The position numbers were made by a program, and so were the translations under genes. The notes beneath the pieces are model-generated. The model was given only the letters and a program-made list of their open reading frames with translations. It made no database searches and was not told the origin of the DNA. Positions 8,833 to 16,405 of a stretch of 22,342 bases of DNA are shown in pieces. Numbering within the stretch: the first letter of the stretch is position 1; every line of letters begins with the position of its first letter. The DNA is from an uncultured Flavobacteriales bacterium. Lineage in GTDB: Bacteria > Bacteroidota > Bacteroidia > Flavobacteriales_D > Sanyastnellaceae. The DNA lies in assembly GCA_938003665.1 (NCBI GenBank), contig CALKYI010000468.1, positions 1 through 22,342 of the forward strand, written 5' to 3'.

Positions 8833-8854
8833 AAGAAACCGGTTAGGTTTTCTT
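8833..8854 (+). terminator. Possible weak terminator after the oxygenase gene
   Basis: AAGAAACC (8833-8840) and GGTTTTCTT (8846-8854) pair with a one-base bulge around a 5-base loop and run into TTTAG. The stem is A/T-rich and weak. A perfect 6-base inverted repeat, TTAACG-CC-CGTTAA, lies just before it at 8821-8834 and could be an operator or chance. The rest of the 8816-8923 gap holds only the -7-like box listed next. Confidence 0.35.
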
Positions 8855-8890
8855 TAGAAAATCACGGTGCGATTTCAGCGCTGCGTCGTG

Positions 8891-8898
8891 TTGTTTTG
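8891..8898 (+). promoter_or_regulatory. Possible -7 box for the DegP gene
   Basis: TTGTTTTG differs from TAnnTTTG at one position and is identical to the box proposed at 1834-1841. It ends 25 bases before the DegP ATG. Identical octamers at similar distances from two start codons support the call, but no -33 element is convincing. Confidence 0.35.
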
Positions 8899-8923
8899 AA
8901 CAATCCACAACGAGACGTTCACG

Positions 8924-10390
8924 ATGAAACACCCATTGATTTCAGCCGCCATTGGCTTGAGCACCGGATGCCTTGGTGCCCTCTTGACTTTGCAGTCCTA
9001 CGCCCCCGAAGAACAAGAAGTTCAACCACACTACAACCCCGTTTTCACCTCCGTTGCATCCAACATTTCATCGGCCGCAGAAGCGCCTTCCTTTGTCGAA
9101 GCGGCAGAGCGCACCGTCGATGCCGTGGTTCACGTGAAAACTGTCCAGCGCCAGGGAGGACCGGCAAACCCGTGGTTTGAGCTGTTCGGCTACGGAACAC
9201 CCGAACGCATTGCGCAGGGTTCCGGATCAGGTGTCATCATCGATGAACGCGGGTACATCGTTACCAATAACCACGTGATTGAACAGGCCGACGAAGTCGT
9301 GGTCTCATTGAATGACAACCGGTCTTTTCCAGCGACCTTAGTTGGTACGGATCCCGCGACGGACTTGGCGGTATTAAAAATTGAACCATCCGGGGCCATT
9401 CCAACCGTCGATTTTGGTGCATCGAGTGAAGTGCGCATCGGTGATTGGGTCTTGGCCGTGGGCAATCCATTCGATTTGACGTCGACTGTGACTGCTGGTA
9501 TCGTCTCAGCGAAATCCCGCGACATCAACATCCTGCGTGGAGACCCGCGCACCATGGAGTACCCGATTGAATCGTTCATCCAAACCGATGCAGCTGTCAA
9601 TCCCGGAAACAGCGGCGGCGCACTGGTCAATGCGCGCGGTGAGTTGATTGGCATCAACCCCGCAATAGCCTCAAGGACGGGCAGCTACAGCGGGTATTCC
9701 TTCGCGGTGCCTTCGACCATCGTCGAAAAGGTTGTAGGCGATCTGTTGAACTTCGGCGAGGTACGCCGTGCCTACCTCGGCATTCAAATCACCCCGGTTA
9801 CTGAAGCACTTGCAGAAGAACTCGCATTGGAGTCCATCTCCGGATGCGCCATCACCGGGATTGTACCGGAAAGTGGTGCCGCCGAATCGAAGCTACGCCA
9901 AGGCGATGTCGTGTTGGCAATCGACGGAATGCCCATTGGGAATTTTCCCGAGCTCCAAGAGTGCATTGCACGGTATCACCCTGGTGATGTGGTTGAAGTC
10001 AAATACGCACGAGACGGATCCACATCGGAAGCTCGCGTCCAGCTCAAGTCCAGGGATGGCCAAACAGACTTCACAGCGAAAACAGACAAAACATCAAGTG
10101 AACAGAACATCTGGCTCGAAACGGCCAGCGCTGGTCTGGCTCCCGTTGCTTCGGCCGTTGCAGCAGAGCTGGGAACCGAGGGCGGTGCACAGGTAATTTC
10201 CTTGGGGCAAGGGAAGTTTTCGAAGGCGGGAATCCGGAAAGGATTCATCATCACCAAAATCAATTCCCGTTCCATCGCAGGTCCGGAAGACGTGTCCGCC
10301 GCATTTGAAGATTTTGAGGGCGGATTGCTCGTTGAAGGCCTGTATCCGAATGGTCAAAAAGCGTATTACGGGATGGCTGTAAGACCTTGA
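8924..10390 (+). CDS. DegP/HtrA-family (Do) periplasmic serine protease
   Basis: This 488-residue protein has a membrane-targeting N-terminus with a Cys in LSTGCLG and then a Pro/Glu-rich linker. The trypsin-like domain follows with the full catalytic triad: His117 in TNNHVIE, Asp147 in TDLAVLK and Ser230 in NPGNSGGALV. A first PDZ domain spans about 280-370 (RRAYLGIQITPV to VKYARDG), and a second, more divergent PDZ-like domain covers about 390-485. Members of this family degrade or refold misfolded envelope proteins, and the PDZ domains control oligomer state and substrate access. The first PDZ carries the typical YLGI carboxylate-binding loop. The gene stands after a possible terminator and -7 box, so it probably starts its own transcription unit. 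Length and domain order are normal for Bacteroidota Do proteases. Confidence 0.94.
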   Translation: MKHPLISAAIGLSTGCLGALLTLQSYAPEEQEVQPHYNPVFTSVASNISSAAEAPSFVEAAERTVDAVVHVKTVQRQGGPANPWFELFGYGTPERIAQGSGSGVIIDERGYIVTNNHVIEQADEVVVSLNDNRSFPATLVGTDPATDLAVLKIEPSGAIPTVDFGASSEVRIGDWVLAVGNPFDLTSTVTAGIVSAKSRDINILRGDPRTMEYPIESFIQTDAAVNPGNSGGALVNARGELIGINPAIASRTGSYSGYSFAVPSTIVEKVVGDLLNFGEVRRAYLGIQITPVTEALAEELALESISGCAITGIVPESGAAESKLRQGDVVLAIDGMPIGNFPELQECIARYHPGDVVEVKYARDGSTSEARVQLKSRDGQTDFTAKTDKTSSEQNIWLETASAGLAPVASAVAAELGTEGGAQVISLGQGKFSKAGIRKGFIITKINSRSIAGPEDVSAAFEDFEGGLLVEGLYPNGQKAYYGMAVRP

Positions 10391-10459
10391 GCCCCAGGGG
10401 GTAGTATGAGGTGAACAAAAACAGGAACCTCTCAAGGGCACTTGTGTTCCTTTAGTACT

Positions 10460-11092
10460 GTGCAATTACCCCTTACTTCTATCCCACTTTTTCCGTTGGG
10501 CTTACTGCCCTTGCCTGGAGAACGCCTAGCACTTCACATCTTTGAACCGAGGTACCAACGCCTTTTCTTGGCATTGGAAAACAATGAAGTTGAAGAGTTC
10601 GGAATCGCGTACCACACCCCTTCCAATCCACACTCGTTCGATGCACCCATTTACGGGGGTATTGTGCGCCTCGTGTTCGCAACTGAACCGGGACGTTCCG
10701 GTGAGCGAGATGCCGTCGTGCAATGCGTCAACCTTTTCACCACCAACGAAATCAACGTCACCCATCCTGGCAACGAACCGCCGTATCCCATGGGCACCAT
10801 TGACCGGGTACAATCTTGGAAAAACTGGGACGTTCCTGCAGGCGCCACCGAATACATTCAAGCGCTGGCCAACTACTGGAAATCACAAGGCAGCAAAGCG
10901 GAGGAACAGGGTCCGGTGCAATCCCTGACTGAAGCCATGGTGCGTTATGATTTCAACCCCATCGAAAGGCACGATGTGCTGCAATGCAAGAGCGAAGAAA
11001 AACGCCATGCACGATTTATTGAGACCGTCCAATTCAAGGCGCTCATCGTCCAGCAAATGCAATTGAAATCGAAGGGACAGTTTCCCAATTAA
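10460..11092 (+). CDS. LON peptidase substrate-binding (N-terminal) domain protein
   Basis: This protein of about 210 residues has the stand-alone LON N-terminal domain signature near its start: IPLFPLGLLPLPGERLALH followed by IFEPRYQRL. It has no ATPase or Lon protease domain, which is normal for this family. Its role is unknown; homologs are thought to bind substrates or be linked to proteolysis. The start is uncertain. GTG at 10460 gives a protein that begins MQLPLTSIP, the usual distance from the FPLG motif. A TTG at 10442 in the same frame adds six residues. No ATG is available. It follows the DegP gene after 69 bases and may share its transcript, which fits a protein-quality theme. The unknown lipoprotein gene follows after 17 bases. 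Confidence 0.85.
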   Translation: MQLPLTSIPLFPLGLLPLPGERLALHIFEPRYQRLFLALENNEVEEFGIAYHTPSNPHSFDAPIYGGIVRLVFATEPGRSGERDAVVQCVNLFTTNEINVTHPGNEPPYPMGTIDRVQSWKNWDVPAGATEYIQALANYWKSQGSKAEEQGPVQSLTEAMVRYDFNPIERHDVLQCKSEEKRHARFIETVQFKALIVQQMQLKSKGQFPN

Positions 11093-11109
11093 GGAGCTAT
11101 TTTTGCTCC
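11093..11109 (+). other. Inverted repeat filling the gap between the LON-domain gene and the lipoprotein gene
   Basis: The whole 17-base gap is GGAGC-TATTTTT-GCTCC, a 5-base-pair stem with a 7-base loop that touches the stop codon on one side and the ATG on the other. The left arm contains GGAG, which resembles a Shine-Dalgarno sequence but sits 13 bases from the ATG. It may influence translation of the lipoprotein gene; a short stem can also arise by chance. Confidence 0.4.
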
Positions 11110-11865
11110 ATGCCTCGAAATCGTTCTTTATTGCCATTTGCAGGTCTATGTCTCATCGTCGGGATGTGGGTTTCCTGCGACTCGCCCTCCTCACCCGTTT
11201 CCCGCGCTCAAGACGTCCCTCAACTCAGTGGTGACCAAATTGAGCAGGTAACAATTTCGGAAGATGCGCTGCATGCCTTTATTTCATCCGACACATTGGA
11301 AATAATCACACGCGACTTGACTGAATACTTCGCCGCAACCAACGAGGGCCGTTGGGCCGACCTGATGCATTACTTTCCCATGCACAAAAAACAAGGCGAC
11401 ACAACCTTCGTAAAAAGCAGCATTGAAGCATTGGACCACTGGACCGAGCGCGGGGTGAAAAACCGAACGGCAGCGGCTGAAATTTTGTACGCCAGTCCCA
11501 CTTTCTCCGACGGAGATCAAGAAGTGGTTTTGCTCAATATGCAACTAAGTCACTTCGTCGAATTTCATCCTCATTACGACGGTCCGCGTCCCGACGGCAT
11601 GAAAGGCATGGTGGAATCGAATTACGGCAAAGGGAATGCTGTATACAAAGAAGCGCCGCTAGCGCCCGGTGATTCCCTGCCCCTCCGGTATTGGGAAGTC
11701 TCTGGCTTGAACCGTATTTGGGCTGTAAGCCATGTGGACTCAGCGCATTGGTGCTTCCTGCCACCGAATTTCAATGAATCAGGAGCTGCATCCATGATGG
11801 GTGCCAATGCCATGGTGGAAGCCCTGCGCCACCGTCGGGCGAATGACCCTACATCCGAGCGATAA
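11110..11865 (+). CDS. Hypothetical lipoprotein
   Basis: I do not recognise this 251-residue protein. It begins with basic residues and a hydrophobic stretch ending WVSC, a plausible lipobox with Cys at about residue 23, followed by a Ser/Pro-rich linker, so it is probably lipid-anchored. The part from about residue 55 (LHAFISSDTLEIITRDLTEYFAAT...) combines a helix with a motif WADLMHYFP reminiscent of NTF2/SnoaL-like folds, with aromatic and His residues farther on (HFVEFHPHYDG). That fold suggestion is weak. It starts with ATG 17 bases after the LON-domain gene and ends 12 bases before the DDAH-like gene, so it lies inside the same gene string and may be co-transcribed with either. Confidence 0.75.
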   Translation: MPRNRSLLPFAGLCLIVGMWVSCDSPSSPVSRAQDVPQLSGDQIEQVTISEDALHAFISSDTLEIITRDLTEYFAATNEGRWADLMHYFPMHKKQGDTTFVKSSIEALDHWTERGVKNRTAAAEILYASPTFSDGDQEVVLLNMQLSHFVEFHPHYDGPRPDGMKGMVESNYGKGNAVYKEAPLAPGDSLPLRYWEVSGLNRIWAVSHVDSAHWCFLPPNFNESGAASMMGANAMVEALRHRRANDPTSER

Positions 11866-11877
11866 TCCCAGGCGTTG

Positions 11878-12804
11878 ATGAAATCCATCGCCTGGAATAT
11901 TCAAGATGAATGGCAGCCTTTGGAGGCGGTCATGGTAGGCATCGGGGCCGGAATGGGTCCCGCGCCGAAACTGGAAGACACCTACGACCCCCAATCGAGA
12001 AAACACGTTGAACGGGGCACCTATCCCCATGAATCCGATGTGGTCCGTGAGTTGGATGCTTTTGCGGACGCTCTCGACGCGCATGGAGTCCAAATCAAAC
12101 GTCCCGAATCGCTGGGATTCAATCAGGTGTTCGCACGGGACATTGGCGTAGTCATCGACGACGCTTTTGTTTTGACCAGCATGGTCAAAGACCGTGAGCA
12201 AGAGCAGGCTGGCATCATGCGCATGCTCAAAGGAAATCCGGGGACGGTGCACCGTCCACCCAACGATGTCAGACTGGAGGGCGGGGACATCATGCCCATG
12301 CCCGGTGAAATCTGGGTAGGGTGTGCGGACAAGGAAGACTTCAACACGTATACCACGGCGCGCACGAACCTCCAAGCGGCTGAATGGCTCGGTTCACTTT
12401 TTCCAAACCGGAAAATCCGCATGTTCGAATTGCAGAAATCGGACCGCGATCCTCAACGCAACGCCCTGCACTTGGACTGCTGCCTAGCCCCCTTGGGCAT
12501 GGGACATGTACTGGTGCATTCTGCAGGGTTCAAGCGCCCGGAACAATTGCAAGACTTGCTCCGTCAGTATGATGCTTCCAAGGTTTGCGAGGTCTCAGCC
12601 GAAGAAATGGAGCACATGCAATGCAACGTCTTCAGCATCGCACCCGATACCGTGGTGTCCGACAAGCGTTTCGAACGGACCAATGCCATCCTCCAGAATT
12701 GGGGCTACCAGGTCATCGAAGTCGACCTTCAAGAAACTTCGAAAATGGGCGGATTGCTCCGATGCGCCACCCTCCCACTCCGAAGAACTCCGATCACACG
12801 ATGA
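11878..12804 (+). CDS. DDAH/arginine deiminase-family (amidinotransferase fold) hydrolase
   Basis: This 308-residue protein belongs to the guanidine-modifying superfamily with the five-bladed propeller fold. Visible signatures are FARDIGVVIDD (about 81-91), LEGGDIMPMPGE (about 137-148), His198 in LHLDCCLAPLG, QCNVFSI and the C-terminal LLRCATLPL with the presumed nucleophile Cys296. In this family the Cys attacks the guanidinium carbon; dimethylarginine dimethylaminohydrolases and arginine deiminases both release citrulline. I cannot decide between arginine, methylarginines or another guanidino substrate. The start is the ATG at 11878; a TTG directly before it at 11875 is less likely. Its stop overlaps the start of the citrulline hydrolase gene (ATGA), so the product of one enzyme may be the substrate of the next. 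Confidence 0.85.
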   Translation: MKSIAWNIQDEWQPLEAVMVGIGAGMGPAPKLEDTYDPQSRKHVERGTYPHESDVVRELDAFADALDAHGVQIKRPESLGFNQVFARDIGVVIDDAFVLTSMVKDREQEQAGIMRMLKGNPGTVHRPPNDVRLEGGDIMPMPGEIWVGCADKEDFNTYTTARTNLQAAEWLGSLFPNRKIRMFELQKSDRDPQRNALHLDCCLAPLGMGHVLVHSAGFKRPEQLQDLLRQYDASKVCEVSAEEMEHMQCNVFSIAPDTVVSDKRFERTNAILQNWGYQVIEVDLQETSKMGGLLRCATLPLRRTPITR

Positions 12805-13742
12805 AGCAATCAACATCCAGTGTATTCATGGTTCGCCCACACTCCTTTCGGAAAAACGAGGAGACGGCTACCAACAACCATTACCAACGTGACCTTGCTG
12901 AAGCCTCACCTGAGGAAATCATTGAATGGGCGCAGGGTGAATTCGATGGATTGGTGGAGCAATTGGAAGCCGCAGGAGTTAACGTAGTTGTCTTCGACGA
13001 AGCAGAGCCCCACGCAACACCGGACGCCTTGTTCCCGAACAATTGGATTTCGACGCACGCTGATGGGACCGTTGCACTGTATCCGATGTTCGCACCTAAC
13101 CGCCGTGCAGAGCGCCGAGAAGATGTTCCACTGGTGTTGGAACATCAATTTGGATTTGATGTCCGCCAAATCATCGATTTCACCGAGTTTGAATCCCATG
13201 GAAAATTCTTGGAGGGCACAGGGAGCATCGTACTCGACCGCATCAATCGCAAGGCTTACGCCGCATTGAGCGACCGCACCGATGCACGGGCGTTGGAACA
13301 CTTTTGTGACCAACTGAATTTCCAACCCGTCGCCTTTGAAGCGTTCCAAACCGTTGGTAGCAAACGACTTCCGATCTATCACACGAATGTCATGATGAGC
13401 ATTGGAAGCGGCTACGCGGTGGTGTGCTTGGACTGCATCGATTCCAATGAAGAACGGCAACATGTTCGAGCAACGATTGCACAAGATGGCCTCACGCTCA
13501 TCCCAATCACCGAAGAGCAAGTGAATCAATTTGCCGGCAACATGCTCGAACTCCAAGGAGCCGATGGCCCCGTTTTGGTCATGAGCGACTGTGCCTTCCA
13601 ATCCTTACAACCGGATCAGATTTCCGAACTCCAACGATACACCACCCTGCTTCATGCCCCACTGCCCACCATTGAAACGTGCGGAGGTGGCAGTGCTCGG
13701 TGCATGATCGCAGAAATCCACTTACCCAAGCAAAACGCCTAA
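12801..13742 (+). CDS. ctlX: Citrulline utilization hydrolase, CtlX-like
   Basis: This 313-residue protein has the CtlX signatures: MVRPHSFRKNEETATNN-type N-terminus, FPNNWISTHADGTVALYPMF, a GTGSIVLDR segment, His194 in YHTNVMMSIG, and the C-terminal CGGGSARCMIAEI with the presumed nucleophile Cys301. CtlX-type enzymes hydrolyse citrulline to ornithine, ammonia and CO2; members are often labelled amidinotransferase. The ATG at 12801 overlaps the TGA of the upstream gene by 4 bases. The frame is open farther upstream to 12585, but that part only shadows the other gene. argS begins 3 bases after the stop. The pair with the DDAH/ADI-family gene predicts a two-step path from an arginine derivative to ornithine. 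The family call is firm; the substrate is inferred from the family. Confidence 0.86.
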   Translation: MKQSTSSVFMVRPHSFRKNEETATNNHYQRDLAEASPEEIIEWAQGEFDGLVEQLEAAGVNVVVFDEAEPHATPDALFPNNWISTHADGTVALYPMFAPNRRAERREDVPLVLEHQFGFDVRQIIDFTEFESHGKFLEGTGSIVLDRINRKAYAALSDRTDARALEHFCDQLNFQPVAFEAFQTVGSKRLPIYHTNVMMSIGSGYAVVCLDCIDSNEERQHVRATIAQDGLTLIPITEEQVNQFAGNMLELQGADGPVLVMSDCAFQSLQPDQISELQRYTTLLHAPLPTIETCGGGSARCMIAEIHLPKQNA

Positions 13743-13745
13743 TCC

Positions 13746-15542
13746 ATGGATGCATTGGACCAACGCCTAGCGCAGTCGACCGTAAACGCCTGCGAAGCGT
13801 GCTTCGGAGCACAAATCGAAGCCGAACACGTTCAGCTTCAGCAGACGCGAAAGGAATTTGAAGGAGACCGCACCGTGGTTGTATTTCCGCTTACGCGTCA
13901 TTCCAAGAAATCACCAGAAGATACCGGCACCGCGCTTGGAGAATGGCTGGTCGCATACGATGAACTCGTCTCCGCCTACCAAGTCGTCAAGGGATTCCTG
14001 AACCTGACCATCGTTCCGGATTATTGGACAGAACAATTGCTGCATGTTCATTCCCAAGTGGCCTTTGGCATTCAAGCTGCAGGTAGCAAGTCCAAGGTGA
14101 TGGTGGAGTATTCCTCCCCCAACACCAACAAACCGTTGCACCTCGGTCACTTGCGCAACAACTTCCTTGGTTACAGCGTCGCACGCATCCTCGAGGCGGC
14201 AGGACACGAAGTCATCAAAGTCCAAATCATCAACGACCGTGGCATCCACATCTGCAAGTCCATGGTGGCGTGGCAAAAATTCGGGAATGGCGAGACCCCT
14301 TCATCATCGTGATTAAAGTGTAACAAACTGGTCGGTAAATACTAGCTCGCCTTCGATCGCGCTTATAAAGAAGAGGCAGCGGAACTCGTGGCTGGTGGAA
14401 TGACCGAAGAAGAAGCCAAAAAGCAAGCACCCATCCTGCTCGAGGCCCAATCGTTGCTCCACCGGTGGGAACAAAGCGATGCGGAGGTGGTCGACCTGTG
14501 GAAGACCATGAACGGCTGGGTGTACGATGGGTTTGGAAAGACCTACACCGAGATGGGCGTAGACTTTGATAAGCTGTATTACGAATCGGACACCTACCTG
14601 CTTGGAAAGGATCAGGTGGCAGCGGGATTGGAATCCGGCGTGTTTTTCAAGAAGGAGGACGGCAGCGTTTGGATTGACCTCAGCGACGAAGGGTTGGACG
14701 AAAAACTGCTCTTGCGCAAAGACGGCACCGCCGTGTACATGACGCAGGATATCGGCACCGCAATCCTACGCTACATCGACTTCCCTGGCCTGGATCGTCA
14801 AGTGTACACCGTCGGAAATGAGCAGGAATACCATTTCAAAGTGCTCTTCACCATTTTGAAAAAACTCGGCGTGGAAGGTGCCGAAAAGAACCACCACTTG
14901 AGCTACGGCATGGTCGAGCTCCCCGAAGGCAAAATGAAATCCCGCGAAGGGACCGTGGTGGATGCCGATGACCTGTTGGAGGAGATGGCGAACACGGCCC
15001 GTGAAATGGCTACAGAATTGGGGAAGATCGACGACTTAAGCGAGGAAGAAAAGGACGTGCTGTTCAAGCAAGTGGGTTATGGGGCATTGAAATATTTCTT
15101 GCTGAAGGTATCCCCAACCAAGTCCATGATGTTCGATCCGAAAGCCTCCATTGATTTCATTGGAAACACCGCCCCATTCATCCAGTTCAATTATGTCCGA
15201 GCAGCCAGCATGTTGGCCAAATGCGAAGAAGCCGGCTTTAATACGCGCATTGAAAGCCTCGATGCCTCGGTGTGGGACGCGGATGAGCTGCGCCTGATTC
15301 AACAAGCGTTGATGTGGCCGGCCACCGTGGAAATGGCTGCAGCGCAATACGACCCGAGTTTGGTGGCCAATCACACCTACGATTTGACGAAGGCATTCTC
15401 CCGATGGTACCAGGACCACCCCGTACTTGGTGAAGAAAATCCCGCCGTACGGAATGCACGGATAGCCCTGACTCAATGCGTCGCTCATCAAATCAAAACC
15501 GCCATGTCACTGCTCGGCATTGACATGCCGAAGCGCATGTGA
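13746..15542 (+). pseudogene. argS: Arginyl-tRNA synthetase gene interrupted by two in-frame stop codons
   Basis: Read through, this one frame of 599 codons encodes an ArgRS of normal Bacteroidota length (about 598 residues). The N-terminal Add-1 domain covers about 1-90. The class I HIGH motif is HLGH at 132-135, preceded by SSPNTNKPL. The KMSKS-type loop is KMKSR at 396-400 in PEGKMKSREGTVV. The C-terminal anticodon-binding DALR domain runs from FIQFNYVRAASML to MSLLGIDMPKRM. The frame contains TGA at 14310-14312 (codon 189) and TAG at 14343-14345 (codon 200). Homology continues without a shift on both sides and between the stops (KLVGKY), so no insertion or deletion is involved. The downstream part could restart at GTG 14388 but would lack the HIGH motif. 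Since argS is essential, this is a sequence error, a decayed copy with a second gene elsewhere, or a recoded gene. It follows ctlX after 3 bases and converges with the next gene, with 2 bases between the stops. Confidence 0.85.
14310..14345 (+). other. Stop-containing patch in argS
   Basis: In the argS frame the patch begins TGA TTA AAG TGT AAC, continues with codons for KLVGKY and ends with TAG followed by CTC. As I recall Bacteroidota ArgRS, this stretch reads roughly G-x-K-G-D-K-L-V-G-x-Y-Y-V. One base each would restore Gly (GGA from TGA), Gly (GGT from TGT), Asp (GAC from AAC), Tyr (TAC from TAG) and Val (GTC from CTC). The last two together amount to GC in place of CG. The alignment is from memory. 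Confidence 0.6.
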
Positions 15543-15544
15543 AC

Positions 15545-15940
15545 TCAGCTTCGCAGAGGAAGCGGACGGAACAACTTTTCAGATGGGGCCTCAATGACCA
15601 AGGCGTTTGCTCCGTCTGGAACATCGAGCGTTAGCTCTAGGGATGTAGACGCATTCATTGCTTCATAAGCAGGCATCTGTGCTCCCTGTTTTGTAGGTTC
15701 AAACGAAACGCCCAACCGTCCGGACATGCCCTGCGGTAGCGCAATGTGAACATGCAAGCGACCGTCTTGCCATCGCATGGATACCTCATCAATGGACTGT
15801 CGAGTGGCCAAGTCCACCCCTTTGCGCATCTGACGGGCCATTCGCTTCAAGACCACATAACCGGCGACTAGCGCCAGCGTAACTAGCATGGCCGTTGCAC
15901 CGGTCTCCAACATCGAAAGCGCGCGTTCACCGTTCATCAT
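15545..15940 (-). CDS. Hypothetical protein with one N-terminal membrane helix
   Basis: I do not recognise this 131-residue protein. A single hydrophobic segment, about residues 16-31 (AMLVTLALVAGYVVLK), is followed by a basic stretch (KRMARQMRK), so it probably sits in the inner membrane with the C-terminal part in the cytoplasm by the positive-inside rule. The rest is a small beta-rich domain with alternating hydrophobic residues (RWQDGRLHVHIALPQG, TSLELTLDVPDGANALVIEAP). It starts 8 bases after the stop of the DUF493 gene and is surely in the same operon. The ATG at 15938-15940 is used; a second ATG follows directly. Its stop lies 2 bases from that of argS on the opposite strand, leaving no room for a terminator between the two genes. 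Confidence 0.7.
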   Translation of the reverse strand: MMNGERALSMLETGATAMLVTLALVAGYVVLKRMARQMRKGVDLATRQSIDEVSMRWQDGRLHVHIALPQGMSGRLGVSFEPTKQGAQMPAYEAMNASTSLELTLDVPDGANALVIEAPSEKLFRPLPLRS

Positions 15941-15948
15941 GAGGAGGA

Positions 15949-16236
15949 TCAGAGCGAAATAATGCCGGGGATTTGGGCTGCCGCCTCATACCGTTCGAAA
16001 ACCGACTCAGCAGAAGTCACCTGATCGGCAATGGTAAACGCCGTGTACCGGCCATTGCGGGAAGCTCGCGAACTGAATTTCGCTGCTTCGGAAAAAATGG
16101 CTTTCAGTGCTTGTTCTCCCTCCTCATCTGAAGAGACGATGAACTTGAATGTGAATACACAGGGCCATTCATGGGTGTCATCCAGTTGCTTGCGCAATCG
16201 CTCACGCTTGGCCGCCTCCGTTTCATGTTGACTCAT
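15949..16236 (-). CDS. DUF493 (YbeD-like) family protein
   Basis: This 95-residue protein has the compact ferredoxin-like DUF493 domain: WPCVFTFKFIVSSDEEG, LKAIFSEAAKFSSRASRNGR and the closing YTAFTIADQVTSAESVFERY. The family is widespread and small, and is proposed to be regulatory by its ACT-like fold; no activity is established. The open frame extends to 16275, but I place the start at the ATG at 16234-16236, for two reasons. The upstream extension (MCCTFVATK...) does not look like the family, and an exact -7 box at 16260-16267 lies inside it, so that part would not be transcribed from that promoter. The unknown membrane protein follows after 8 bases. Confidence 0.88.
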   Translation of the reverse strand: MSQHETEAAKRERLRKQLDDTHEWPCVFTFKFIVSSDEEGEQALKAIFSEAAKFSSRASRNGRYTAFTIADQVTSAESVFERYEAAAQIPGIISL

Positions 16237-16259
16237 TTCAATCTCACGCTTGGTAGCCA

Positions 16260-16267
16260 CAAAAGTA
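16260..16267 (-). promoter_or_regulatory. Bacteroidota -7 box (TACTTTTG) for the DUF493 operon
   Basis: On the minus strand TACTTTTG matches TAnnTTTG exactly. It ends 23 bases before the ATG at 16236, giving a leader of about 18 bases. It lies after the terminator of the giant gene, as expected for an independent promoter. No good TTTG -33 element is visible at the usual distance. Confidence 0.55.
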
Positions 16268-16307
16268 CAGCACACCGGCCACCAGATGGCTCCTCACACC
16301 CAACCTT

Positions 16308-16346
16308 AAAAAACGACAAGAAGGGACCGCATCGGAATGCAGCCCC
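16308..16346 (-). terminator. Terminator after the giant secreted-protein gene
   Basis: On the minus strand a 10-base-pair stem (16337-16346 with 16323-16332, two G-U wobbles) closes a 4-base loop and is followed, after 9 bases, by six T residues (16308-16313). It lies 59 bases after the TAA stop. The gap between stem and T tract is longer than ideal. A small AGTCT-TGCC-AGACT hairpin sits closer to the gene at 16360-16373. Confidence 0.55.
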
Positions 16347-16405
16347 CTCCCTAGGAATCAGTCTTGCCAGACTCGAATTCGCTATTTAGTCGTTTTCAGC
16401 AGTGA

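Noticed and set aside
12906..13601. 231-codon minus-strand open frame opposite ctlX
   Set aside because: No recognisable domain or start context; fully overlapped by a well-supported gene.
14310..14312. TGA in argS as a selenocysteine codon
   Set aside because: The site is Gly in the family as I recall it, not Cys; a TAG follows 11 codons later, and no selenocysteine-type hairpin is apparent just downstream.
14280..14390. Frameshift in argS
   Set aside because: 13746 and 14388 are in the same frame (642 bases apart), and the residues between and after the stops match the family in that frame.
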